This document shows, piece by piece, positions 14,949 to 22,617 of a stretch of DNA of 64,000 nt. The stretch is from the NCBI GenBank assembly GCA_958296055.1, contig CATQHS010000001.1:2204277-2268276 (forward strand), in the 5' to 3' direction. The first letter of the stretch is position 1. Every line of letters starts with the position of its first letter. The translations under genes and the position numbers were made by a program. The DNA is from an uncultured Acidimicrobiales bacterium (lineage in GTDB: Bacteria > Actinomycetota > Acidimicrobiia > Acidimicrobiales > Aldehydirespiratoraceae). The notes under the pieces are model-generated. The model did not search any database. It saw only the letters and a program-made list of their open reading frames with translations, and was not told the origin of the DNA.

Positions 14949-16253
14949 TCAGCCGGCTTCGCTGTGGGTCACGGGCGCTTCGCCCATCCACTCCCGCAGG
15001 GTGTTCTTCAGCTTCGTCTGCTGGATGAACAGGTCGTGCTCCACTGCGGCGGACCCAGCGGCCTGGGGGGCTTTGAGGTAGAAGCTCAGCCACTCCTGCA
15101 CCCCCGACTCGCCAGCTCGGGCGGCCAGGTCCATGAACAGGGCCAAGTCCAGCACGATAGGGGCGGCCAGGATCGAGTCTCGGCACAAGAAATCGACCTT
15201 GATCTGCATCGGATACCCCAGCCACCCGAAGATGTCGATGCTGTCCCAGCCCTCCTTGTCGTCGCCCCGGGGCGGGTAGTAGTTGATGCGCACCACATGG
15301 TCGATCTTGCCGTACAGATCGGGGTAGACGCCGGGCTGGAGGATGGTGTCGAGCACGCCCAGCTTCGACACCTCCTTGCTCCGGAAGTTCTCGGGGGCGT
15401 CGAGCACCTCGCCGTCCCGGTTGCCCAGGATGTTGGTGGAATACCAGCCCCGCAGCCCCAGCATCCGGGCCTTGAAACCCGGTGCCAGCATGGTCTTCAT
15501 CAAGGTCTGACCGGTCTTGAAGTCCTTGCCGGCGATGGGCACGCCCCGGGCCTCGGCCAGCTCTACCATGCAGGGCAGATCCACGGTCAGGTTGGGGGCA
15601 CCGTTGGCGAAGGGCACCTCGCTCTGCAGGGCCGCGTAGGCGTAGATCTGGCTGGGGGCGATGCCGGGATCGTCCGCCCTCAGCCCGGCCTCGAAAGCGG
15701 CCGCCGACTGATGCACCCCCGACGGCTCCGAGAACGCCTCGGTGGACCCGCACCACACCATCACCAGCCGGTCGCAGCCGTGGCGGCCCCGGAAGTCCTC
15801 GATGTCGGCCATCAAGGCCTGGGCCTGCTCCCACTTAGAGGCGACGGCTTTGACCCGCACCCCCTCCAGCCTCGACACCCAGGCCCGGTCGAAGACGGCG
15901 CCCATGGCCACCACCCCCTCCAGCTCGGCCGATATGGCCCCCAAGTCCTTGTCGGCCAGCACGCCGCAGGTGCGGGCCGCCTCCATGGCGTTGGCCGAGA
16001 TGGGGTCCCACCCGCCGAACACCAAGTCGTCGAGGCCGGCCAGGGGGACGAAGTCGCGGATGAGGGGGTTGCGGCCCTCCGAGCGGGCCCCCAGCCGGAT
16101 GTGGGCCATCTGGCTGACCGAGCCGATGGGCGGGGCCAGGCCCCGCCGGGCCGCCATCACGCCGGCGATGAAGGTGGACGCCACTGCGCCCAGGCCCGGG
16201 GTGAGCACGCCGAGCCGGCCCGCGGCGGGGGAGATGAATCTTGCTTCTGTCAT
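14949..16253 (-). CDS. Inositol-3-phosphate synthase family protein
   Basis: A 434-aa protein of the myo-inositol-1-phosphate synthase family, which converts glucose-6-phosphate to inositol phosphate with NAD as bound cofactor. Visible features are an N-terminal Rossmann segment (LGVLTPGLGAVASTFIAGV), GKDFKTGQT, LGLRGWYSTNILGNRDGEVL and GWLGYPMQIKVDFLCRDSILAAPIVLDLA. Actinobacteria use inositol for phosphatidylinositol and mycothiol. The start at 16253 rests on TACGGT seven bases upstream and on the family start. The gene is divergent from a LysR regulator 70 bp away. Its 3' 117 bp are duplicated at 13867. Confidence 0.9.
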   Translation of the reverse strand: MTEARFISPAAGRLGVLTPGLGAVASTFIAGVMAARRGLAPPIGSVSQMAHIRLGARSEGRNPLIRDFVPLAGLDDLVFGGWDPISANAMEAARTCGVLADKDLGAISAELEGVVAMGAVFDRAWVSRLEGVRVKAVASKWEQAQALMADIEDFRGRHGCDRLVMVWCGSTEAFSEPSGVHQSAAAFEAGLRADDPGIAPSQIYAYAALQSEVPFANGAPNLTVDLPCMVELAEARGVPIAGKDFKTGQTLMKTMLAPGFKARMLGLRGWYSTNILGNRDGEVLDAPENFRSKEVSKLGVLDTILQPGVYPDLYGKIDHVVRINYYPPRGDDKEGWDSIDIFGWLGYPMQIKVDFLCRDSILAAPIVLDLALFMDLAARAGESGVQEWLSFYLKAPQAAGSAAVEHDLFIQQTKLKNTLREWMGEAPVTHSEAG

Positions 16254-16260
16254 GGCTATG

Positions 16261-16266
16261 ACCGTA
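16261..16266 (-). promoter_or_regulatory. -10 element TACGGT for ino1
   Basis: TACGGT on the minus strand ends seven bases before the ATG at 16253; leaderless arrangement. Confidence 0.5.
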
Positions 16267-16310
16267 AGCGTTCGCGCAGAGATTCCATGAACGATTAAGG
16301 AAATCCGAAT

Positions 16311-16316
16311 TATTAT
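16311..16316 (+). promoter_or_regulatory. -10 element TATTAT for the LysR gene
   Basis: TATTAT ends seven bases before GTG 16324. The box overlaps the ATG at 16315 that the ORF track uses, so GTG 16324 is the more likely start. Confidence 0.5.
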
Positions 16317-16323
16317 GCGGACC

Positions 16324-17325
16324 GTGGCCTCGCACCCGCCATCTTCTCCGGCCCCTCGAAGCCCGCTCGTCGCTGACTCGTCGCCAGCCTCACCGGTCGC
16401 CCCGACCAGCCCGACCGCCCCGCTCGTCGCTGACTCGTCGCCGGCCTCACCGGCCGGCCTTCCCGACCTGTCCATCCGCCAGCTCGAATACCTGGTGGCG
16501 GTGAGCGAGGCACCCACCTTCGCCCTGGCCGCCCGCCGCACCGGGGTCAGCGCATCGGCTCTGTCGCAGGGCCTGGCCGAGCTGGAGCACCGGCTCGGGG
16601 TTCCCCTGTTCGACCGGGACGGCCGTCGCCGGGTGCTGCGCCCCGAGGCTCGGCCCGTGCTCGACCACGCCCGCCAGGTGGTCGCCCTCACCGGCGACCT
16701 GGCCCGCTGGGCCGAGCGGACCCGCACCGGCCGGGAGGGCCTGCTCCGGGTCGGGATGATCGACGCCGTCGCCGTCCACCACCACTCACAGACCCTGCGC
16801 CGGTTCCGCGACGACCACCCCGGCCTGCGGCTCCTGCTCCGCGTCGCCCCGTCTCGGGACCTGCTGGCTGAGCTGGCCGCGGGGGCCCTCGACTTGGCCG
16901 TGTGCGTAGAGCCCCCCGCCTCGGTCCGGGGGGTGTGGACCGAGCCGCTCATGGCCGAGGCGCTGGCCGTCTACTGCCCCGGCGGCCGGCGGGCCGGGCC
17001 GCCTGAGACCTGGGGACCGTGGGTGCTGTTCCCGCCCGACTCCCACACCCGGACCATCGCCGAGGCCGCCCTGCGGGAGGCCGGGGCGCCCCTGGAGGTA
17101 GTGGCCGAATCGCACCAGCCCGAGGTGCTGCGGGAGATGGTCGGGCTCGGCCTGGGTTGGACGGTGCTGCCCACCGTTCAGGCCGAGTCGGGCCCCCGCC
17201 CCCTGGCCCGGGCCCGCCGTCTCGGGACCCGCAAACTGGTGGCGGCCGGCCGTATCGGGGCGGCCGCTAGCCCGGCCGGCCGCGAGATGCTGCGGGTCCT
17301 GCGGGATCCCCGAAGTTCTGCGTAA
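16324..17325 (+). CDS. LysR-family transcriptional regulator
   Basis: Winged helix-turn-helix at about residues 45-105 (LSIRQLEYLVAVSEAPTFALAARRTGVSASALSQGLAELEHRLGVPLFDR), followed by a LysR substrate-binding fold. The N-terminus has an unusual Pro/Ser/Ala extension of about 45 residues containing a duplicated PLVADSSPASP, a product of a local tandem duplication. Divergent orientation and 70-bp spacing from ino1 suggest it controls ino1 or itself. LysR proteins normally bind the shared intergenic region and respond to a small ligand, unknown here. The GTG start is chosen on the -10 box. Confidence 0.85.
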   Translation: MASHPPSSPAPRSPLVADSSPASPVAPTSPTAPLVADSSPASPAGLPDLSIRQLEYLVAVSEAPTFALAARRTGVSASALSQGLAELEHRLGVPLFDRDGRRRVLRPEARPVLDHARQVVALTGDLARWAERTRTGREGLLRVGMIDAVAVHHHSQTLRRFRDDHPGLRLLLRVAPSRDLLAELAAGALDLAVCVEPPASVRGVWTEPLMAEALAVYCPGGRRAGPPETWGPWVLFPPDSHTRTIAEAALREAGAPLEVVAESHQPEVLREMVGLGLGWTVLPTVQAESGPRPLARARRLGTRKLVAAGRIGAAASPAGREMLRVLRDPRSSA

Positions 17326-17411
17326 GGTCAGTGCGGCAAGCGACCGCGCCGAAGCCGACCCCCCGAAACCGAAGCCGACACCCTGAGGCCGACACTCGAA
17401 GGGAGAGCCCC

Positions 17412-17888
17412 ATGAGCAAGGCAGCCTCCGCCTACGAGACGCTGAAGACCCAGGAAGGCCAAGAACAAGGCTGCGGCGATTGGCTGGAGATCGACCAGGA
17501 GATGATCGACGCCTTCGCCGATTGCACCTTCGACCACCAGTTCATCCACGTCGACCCCGCCCGGGCCGCGGCCGAGACCCCCTTCGGCGGCACCATCGCC
17601 CACGGCCTGCTCACCCTGTCGATGCTCCCGCACCTCACCCGGACCCTCCCCGCCGCCGATGGGCCGCTCGACGGGGTGGTCATGGGGATCAACTACGGCT
17701 TCGACCGGGTGCGCTTCGTCCATCCCGTCAACAGCGGCCGCCGGGTCCGGGCCCGGGCCGCGGTGAAGTCGGTGGAGCTGAAGGGATCGGCCGTCAACCA
17801 GATCCGCACCATCACCGTGGAGATCGACGGCGCCGACAAGCCGGCCCTGGTGGCCGACTGGGTCACCCGGATCGTGTTCGAGTCATGA
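17412..17888 (+). CDS. MaoC-like dehydratase
   Basis: A 158-aa hot-dog-fold protein with the (R)-hydratase signature: DHQFIHVDPARAAAETPFGGTIAHGLLTLS, including the catalytic D...H pair. Family members hydrate enoyl-CoA thioesters. About 158 aa is the normal single-domain length. The start at ATG 17412 is preceded by GGGAGAG. It lies 86 bases after the LysR gene on the same strand. The final 38 bp are tandemly duplicated just downstream. Substrate (short acyl-CoA or steroid intermediate) unknown. Confidence 0.85.
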   Translation: MSKAASAYETLKTQEGQEQGCGDWLEIDQEMIDAFADCTFDHQFIHVDPARAAAETPFGGTIAHGLLTLSMLPHLTRTLPAADGPLDGVVMGINYGFDRVRFVHPVNSGRRVRARAAVKSVELKGSAVNQIRTITVEIDGADKPALVADWVTRIVFES

Positions 17889-17937
17889 TCCCCGACCGGG
17901 TGACCCGGATCGTGTTCGAGTCATGATCCCCGACCGG
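17865..17937 (+). repeat. 38-bp tandem duplication spanning the MaoC stop codon
   Basis: ACCCGGATCGTGTTCGAGTC and the following bases to CCCGACCGG appear twice in a row, at 17865 and 17903. The second copy repeats the gene's last codons and stop outside the gene. Confidence 0.85.
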
Positions 17938-17960
17938 ACCCTCCGGCCCGGGTCAGAGTC

Positions 17961-18770
17961 ATGAACACCCATCCGGTGCGGGTGGGAAGCTGCCTGTTCA
18001 CCATGGTCGACCCGGTCCGGGGCCACGAGGTGGACTACAACCGCTGGTACGAGCGAGACCACTTCTACGCCGGCTGCATGGTGGGCCCGTGGCTGTTCGC
18101 CGGCCGCCGCTGGGTGGCCACCCGGGATCTGAAGGACCTGCGCTTCCCGGCCGACTCGCCGCTGGCCGCGCCCGTCGGCACCGGGTCCTATCTGGCCGTC
18201 TACTGGGTCCACGAGGGCCACCACGACGAGCACTTCGCCTGGTCCATCAACCAGGTGGTCGGCCTGTACAAGTCGGGGCGGGGCTTCCAGCACCGGGTCC
18301 ACGCCCACACCGCGCTGCTGCACGAGCCCTGGTTCTGCTACCGCGACGACGACCCCGTGCCCGTCGAGCTGGCCCTGGACCACCCCTACCGGGGTCTGGC
18401 CGTGGTGGCGGTGGACCCGGCCGGCGGCTCGGGCCCGGCCGGCGTCGGCGGGTTGGAAGACCACCTGCGGGCCGAGGCCCTGCCCGAGCTCATGGACTCC
18501 TCGGCCGTGGCCTCCATGGTGTCCTGGAGCTATGTCGCCCCGGCCTCCGGCGCCACCGACCGGGCCCCCATGGACTTGGGCACTCCGCCCGGGCCCCCTG
18601 AGCGCCGGGTGCAGTTGTTCTTCTTGGAGGACGACCCGGCCGAGGTCTGGCCCCGGTTCCGGGACTACGGGGCCGGGCTGGCTGCCGCCGGCCGCGGTGA
18701 GGTCGTGTTCGCCGCCGGTTTCCGGCCCACCGTCGTGGGCACCGACACCTACACCGACCGCCTCTGGTGA
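17961..18770 (+). CDS. Hypothetical protein, possibly EthD-like (dimeric alpha/beta barrel)
   Basis: A 269-aa protein with no clear catalytic motif. The N-terminal third (YNRWYERDHFYAGCMVGPWLFAGRRW) resembles the EthD/Dabb ferredoxin-like barrel pattern in which a Y/W-rich strand precedes an H-F pair. A second similar half may start near residue 160 (LPELMDSSAVASMVSWSYVAP), giving a possible tandem barrel. Such proteins often bind or degrade small lipophilic compounds. Its stop overlaps the start of the following peptidase gene by 4 bp, so the two are probably co-transcribed. No firm function. Confidence 0.6.
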   Translation: MNTHPVRVGSCLFTMVDPVRGHEVDYNRWYERDHFYAGCMVGPWLFAGRRWVATRDLKDLRFPADSPLAAPVGTGSYLAVYWVHEGHHDEHFAWSINQVVGLYKSGRGFQHRVHAHTALLHEPWFCYRDDDPVPVELALDHPYRGLAVVAVDPAGGSGPAGVGGLEDHLRAEALPELMDSSAVASMVSWSYVAPASGATDRAPMDLGTPPGPPERRVQLFFLEDDPAEVWPRFRDYGAGLAAAGRGEVVFAAGFRPTVVGTDTYTDRLW

Positions 18771-20476
18771 CCCGCCCCGCCCGCTGGCTCCGGCCGCCGG
18801 AGACGCCCGTCGGCCTCGCCGCCCGCGGCGCCCGGCCGCCGGAGAGGACGTCCCGTCGCCGGCTCCGGCCGCCGTCGGCCGCCGCGGCGGCGCTGGTCGC
18901 CGTGCTGGTGGCCGGGTCCTGCGGCACGAGCCGCAGCAACGTGGAGGTGCCCGCGGCCGAGCCCGACCGCGGCGGCGAAGAGTCCCCGGACCCGGTTTCC
19001 GCCCCCGCAGACCCAGCCGGAGACCGAGACGCCGGCTCGGCCCCCACTGAGGACTCCGCCCCGTCCGACGCCGCCCCGCCCGCCCGCCCGCCCGCCGTCC
19101 CGGCCGAGATCGCCCAGACCGACTGCCCCCCCGGACTGGCCGCCGCCGACTTGGCCTGCGCCCTGGCTACCGTGCCCGTCGACTGGGGCGACCCCGCCGG
19201 GGATACTGTCGAGATCAGCCTGGCCGTCCTCCCCGGCACCGACGGCGAAGCGGGCGGCCCGCCGCTGGTCATCCTCCAGGGCGGGCCGGGGTCGGCCAGC
19301 ACCGAATTCCGCTTCTTTTACGACCGCCAGCCCTACCCCCAGGTTTTCATCGACCAACGGGGCACCGGTTTCGGCTCAGCCGATTTCGACTGTCCCGAGA
19401 TCAACGAGGTCCTGTCCGAGGCCTTGGCCGCGACCGGTGAAGAGGCCGGAGCGCTGGTGCAGACCGCCTACCGGGCCTGCGGGGACCGTCTGGGCGGTCA
19501 TCCGGTTCTGGCCCACACCAACTCCGCCGCCCACGCCGCCGACGTGGCCTCGGTCATGGCCGGGCTCGGGCACGATCGCTGGTTCGTCTACGGCGTCAGC
19601 TACGGCACGACCATCGCCTTGGAGCTGGTGCGGGCCGGGCCGGCGGGGCTGGCCGGAGCCGTGCTCGACGGCGTCTACCCGCCCGACCTCGACGTGGACC
19701 GGTCCCTGGCGGCCTCGGCCGAGTCGTCGCTGCGGGAACTGGACGCCGCCTGCGCCGCCAAGCCGGTCTGCCGGGACATCCTCGCCGACGTGGACGCAAC
19801 TCTGGCCGAGCTGATGGCCCGCCTCGAGGACCGGCCCCTGGTCGTGACCGTGGACGCGTCCCGGAACGGGCTGGGCTCCGAGATCGAGGTTCTGATCGAC
19901 GAGGCCACTCTGGCCCAGATGGTGTTCCTGCTCCTCTACGACCCGGTGTCCATCGGGACCGTGCCGGGGATGCTGGCCGGCCTCAACCGGGGCGACGGGG
20001 CCGTTGCCGCCCGGCTGGGGCAAGACATTGTGGAGATCTCGATCATCGATTCTTTCTTCAACTCCGAGGGCACTTACCTGGCCGTGCAGTGCGCCGAGCG
20101 CCTGCCCCTGGCGTCGGGGGTGCCCGAAGACCTCGGCGCCTACGAGGCCGCCGTCGCCGGTTCGGGCCTAGCCGAGCTGTGCGCCGGCTGGGACCTGCCC
20201 TCGTCGCCGCCCCCGGACGGCCCCGTCGCCAGCGACCTGCCGGTGCTGCTGCTGGCCGGCCGGTTCGACCCCATAACCCCGCCCCGGCTGGCCGAGCAGG
20301 CCGCGGCCGGGCTGTCGAGTTCCACCGTGGTGGTCCGCGACGGCGCCAGCCACGGGATATGGCCTGCCGACCCTTGCGTGGCCGCCATCGTCGGGGCTTT
20401 CCTGGGGGACCCGGCTGCCGACCTCGACGTTTCCTGCACCGCCACCCCAGCCCCAATCACCTGGAAGAACCCATGA
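18767..20476 (+). CDS. Secreted tripeptidyl aminopeptidase-like alpha/beta hydrolase lipoprotein
   Basis: An N-terminal hydrophobic segment ends in a lipobox-like VAGSC near residue 50, followed by a long acidic Ser/Pro linker to about residue 110, so it is probably a membrane-tethered lipoprotein. The catalytic domain shows GGPGSASTEF (oxyanion region), VFIDQRGTGFGSADF, the nucleophile elbow GVSYGTT (Gly-X-Ser-X-Gly) and a C-terminal LLLAGRFDPITPPRLAEQ with the acid, then GASHGIWP with the histidine. These match the TAP/proline iminopeptidase (AB hydrolase) family that trims peptides outside the cell. The GTG start overlaps the previous gene. It ends two bases before the nested-palindrome operator. 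Confidence 0.8.
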   Translation: MTRPARWLRPPETPVGLAARGARPPERTSRRRLRPPSAAAAALVAVLVAGSCGTSRSNVEVPAAEPDRGGEESPDPVSAPADPAGDRDAGSAPTEDSAPSDAAPPARPPAVPAEIAQTDCPPGLAAADLACALATVPVDWGDPAGDTVEISLAVLPGTDGEAGGPPLVILQGGPGSASTEFRFFYDRQPYPQVFIDQRGTGFGSADFDCPEINEVLSEALAATGEEAGALVQTAYRACGDRLGGHPVLAHTNSAAHAADVASVMAGLGHDRWFVYGVSYGTTIALELVRAGPAGLAGAVLDGVYPPDLDVDRSLAASAESSLRELDAACAAKPVCRDILADVDATLAELMARLEDRPLVVTVDASRNGLGSEIEVLIDEATLAQMVFLLLYDPVSIGTVPGMLAGLNRGDGAVAARLGQDIVEISIIDSFFNSEGTYLAVQCAERLPLASGVPEDLGAYEAAVAGSGLAELCAGWDLPSSPPPDGPVASDLPVLLLAGRFDPITPPRLAEQAAAGLSSSTVVVRDGASHGIWPADPCVAAIVGAFLGDPAADLDVSCTATPAPITWKNP

Positions 20477-20477
20477 G

Positions 20478-20527
20478 TTTTTCTGAGCAAGAAATGTCGC
20501 ATAGGCGACAATCGATGCTCAGAAAAA
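20478..20527 (+). promoter_or_regulatory. Nested-palindrome operator A (before SDR)
   Basis: Outer 12-bp arms TTTTTCTGAGCA / TGCTCAGAAAAA enclose inner arms TGTCGC / GCGACA with an ATAG centre. Nearly the same 50-bp element lies before the NDMA alcohol dehydrogenase at 53760. It ends 19 bases before the SDR start codon, a normal place for an operator over the promoter. The regulator is unknown. Confidence 0.7.
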
Positions 20528-20546
20528 CCAGTGAAGGGAGCGAGCT

Positions 20547-21347
20547 GTGAGCACTGGGATATTGGCCGGCCGGACGGTGCTGGTGGCAGGTGCCGGCCCG
20601 GGCCTGGGCCGAAGCTGCGCCCGGCTGGCCCACCGGGACGGGGCCAACGTGGTGGTGATGGCCCGCAACGCTGGCCGGCTGGCCGAACTGGCCGCCGAAA
20701 TCGACCCCGCCGGGGAGCGGGTGTCGGCCTGTCCCGGCGACATAACCGACCAGGACGCCTGCCGGGCCGCGGCCGCCCACGCCGCCGAGCGGTTCGGCGC
20801 TCTGCACGCCGTGGTCAACGTGGCCGCCCTCGACAGCCGGTTCGGCCCCTTCGACCGGCTCGACGACGATGACTGGAGGGCCAACCTGGAGGTGAACGTG
20901 ATCGGGGCCGTTCACGTGGTGCGGGCCGCGGCGCCGCTGATGGCCGACGCCGGGGGCGGGTCGATCGTGCTGATCGGCTCGCAGGCCTCGCTGCGGCCGG
21001 TGGCGGCCCTGCCCCAGAGCCCCTACGGCGCGGCCAAGGCCGCGCTGTTGTCGGTGGCCCGGGACCTGGCCGCCGAACTCGGCCCCTCGGGCATCCGGGT
21101 CAACACGGTGATCTCGTCGTGGATGTGGGGCCCCAACGTGGAGCTGTACTGCCAGTGGCAGGCCGGCGAGCGGGGCATCGACTCCGCCGAGGTCAAGGCC
21201 GAGATTGAGCAGAGCATGGCCCTGCGGGAGATGCCAACCGACGCCGACGTGGCCGAGGCCGCCGTCTTCTTGGCCTCCGAGCGGGCCCGCATGATCACCG
21301 GCCAAACCCTGGTGGTAAACGCCGGCGAGTTCTTCCCCGTCGCCTGA
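20547..21347 (+). CDS. Short-chain dehydrogenase/reductase (SDR)
   Basis: A 266-aa classical SDR with the nucleotide-binding LVAGAGPGLGRSCARLAHRDGA (a GxGxGLG variant of TGxxxGxG), NVAALDS, the catalytic Ser region IVLIGSQASLRP and the YGAAKAAL Tyr-x-x-x-Lys pair. It probably oxidises or reduces a small alcohol or ketone with NAD(P). The GTG start is preceded by GAAGGGAGCGAG. The operator shared with the NDMA dehydrogenase implies co-regulation with mycofactocin-related redox genes, but the sequence does not by itself show mycofactocin dependence. It stands alone, not in an operon with the next gene. Confidence 0.85.
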   Translation: MSTGILAGRTVLVAGAGPGLGRSCARLAHRDGANVVVMARNAGRLAELAAEIDPAGERVSACPGDITDQDACRAAAAHAAERFGALHAVVNVAALDSRFGPFDRLDDDDWRANLEVNVIGAVHVVRAAAPLMADAGGGSIVLIGSQASLRPVAALPQSPYGAAKAALLSVARDLAAELGPSGIRVNTVISSWMWGPNVELYCQWQAGERGIDSAEVKAEIEQSMALREMPTDADVAEAAVFLASERARMITGQTLVVNAGEFFPVA

Positions 21348-21379
21348 CTGGGGCTACCGTCTGAAGCTGAGGAGGACCG

Positions 21380-22336
21380 ATGGCGTCCAAAGAAGATCTC
21401 CCTACTTACAAGGATCTGATGCTGCCGGTGCTGCAGGCTGTCGACCGCCTTGGCGGGTCTGCCACCAGCCGCCAGATACAAGAGGCCGTGGTCGAGGCAC
21501 TCGCTCCTTCTGAGGACTTGTTGGCGCTCACCTACCCGACCCGGGGAGGGGACGAATCGATATATCTGGACCGCCTCGGCTGGGCTCGCTCGGCCTGCAA
21601 GCACACCGGTGTGCTCGAGAGCCCTAGGCGGAGTCTCTATCTGGTGACCGATCTCGGACGCGAGATCTTGGATATGGGAACTAAGGATGCGGCGCTGCGT
21701 CTGGCGGATCTCGAACGTGAGACACTGCGCGCCAGGCGTGATAAAGCCGCCGCCGAAAAGTCGGCGAGTGATGACAGCACTGCTGGCGGGACAGCGGTGC
21801 CGAGTGACGACGATGCCGAGGAAGCGCAGACACCGACTGACGATGAGGAACCCGAAGAATGGAAGCAGGCTCTGCTCACACGACTCCATCGCTTGTCACC
21901 GGAAGGGTTCGAACGCTTCGTTCTGTATCTGCTGCGGAACTACGACCTTGAACTAAGGCATGTCGGTCAGTCCGGCGACCGCGGCATTGACGGAATCGGC
22001 ACGGCGCCGATGAGCCCGGTGCTATCGGCCACGGTGGCGGTGCAAGTGAAGCGTCACGACCCGTCTAAGAACCTCGGGCGCGACGTCGTGGCGCTGTTTC
22101 AGCGGGATGCGGCCGCGGCTGGTGCTGAGCGGGCCATCCTGGTCACGTTGGGGGGCTACACCGCCGCGGCGAGGGAGGCGTCCCAGGTAACGACCCCCAC
22201 GGTCGATCTCATCGATGGCGCTCGGCTCTGCGATCTCGCTCTGGAGAAGCAGGTCGGCGTGCAAGAAGTCCCCCAGGTAAATCTGCAATGGTTCGACCGC
22301 TTTGAGCCTCGTGACTTCCTCGGTCGCGAGCACTGA
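21380..22336 (+). CDS. Mrr-type (type IV) restriction endonuclease
   Basis: A 318-aa protein with an N-terminal Mrr_N winged-helix domain (about residues 8-100, LMLPVLQAVDRLGGSATSRQIQEAV), a flexible acidic linker (about 125-170), and a C-terminal PD-(D/E)xK nuclease (LSPEGFERFVLYLLRNYDL, GDRGIDGIG, VAVQVKRH). Mrr enzymes cleave DNA carrying foreign methylation. A Shine-Dalgarno sequence (GAGGAGG) precedes the ATG. The gene is convergent with a DNA methyltransferase whose product could conflict or cooperate with it. It is followed by a 64-aa gene that may be co-transcribed. Confidence 0.85.
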   Translation: MASKEDLPTYKDLMLPVLQAVDRLGGSATSRQIQEAVVEALAPSEDLLALTYPTRGGDESIYLDRLGWARSACKHTGVLESPRRSLYLVTDLGREILDMGTKDAALRLADLERETLRARRDKAAAEKSASDDSTAGGTAVPSDDDAEEAQTPTDDEEPEEWKQALLTRLHRLSPEGFERFVLYLLRNYDLELRHVGQSGDRGIDGIGTAPMSPVLSATVAVQVKRHDPSKNLGRDVVALFQRDAAAAGAERAILVTLGGYTAAAREASQVTTPTVDLIDGARLCDLALEKQVGVQEVPQVNLQWFDRFEPRDFLGREH

Positions 22337-22368
22337 AGCTCGCCCCGGTCGGTAAAAGAGGAGCAACC

Positions 22369-22563
22369 ATGACTAGAACGACCAACTATGAATCACTCCA
22401 AGATATTCAGGATTTTATGGAAGCGAAGCGAGCGGCGGAACGATCGTTGATCGCGCCGTACGAAGACCCGCGGGAGTTCGGTCGGCGTATTGCTGTCGAG
22501 ATCTTCGAGAAGTACGTGAAGGAATCAGACGGTCAGGAATCAAGCGAAAGCGAGGCTGACTGA
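22369..22563 (+). CDS. Small hypothetical protein downstream of mrr
   Basis: A 64-aa acidic protein (MTRTTNYESLQDIQDFMEAK ... KESDGQESSESEAD) with a predicted helical centre and a charged tail. A good Shine-Dalgarno site (AGAGGAG) precedes the ATG, and it lies 32 bases after mrr on the same strand, so it is probably in one operon. I do not recognise a family; a helper or regulator of the restriction enzyme is possible but unproven. Confidence 0.6.
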   Translation: MTRTTNYESLQDIQDFMEAKRAAERSLIAPYEDPREFGRRIAVEIFEKYVKESDGQESSESEAD

Positions 22564-22617
22564 TCTCAACTTCTGAATCGTTCCGTGGAACGAGACCCCT
22601 GGTCGACGAGGCTTGTT

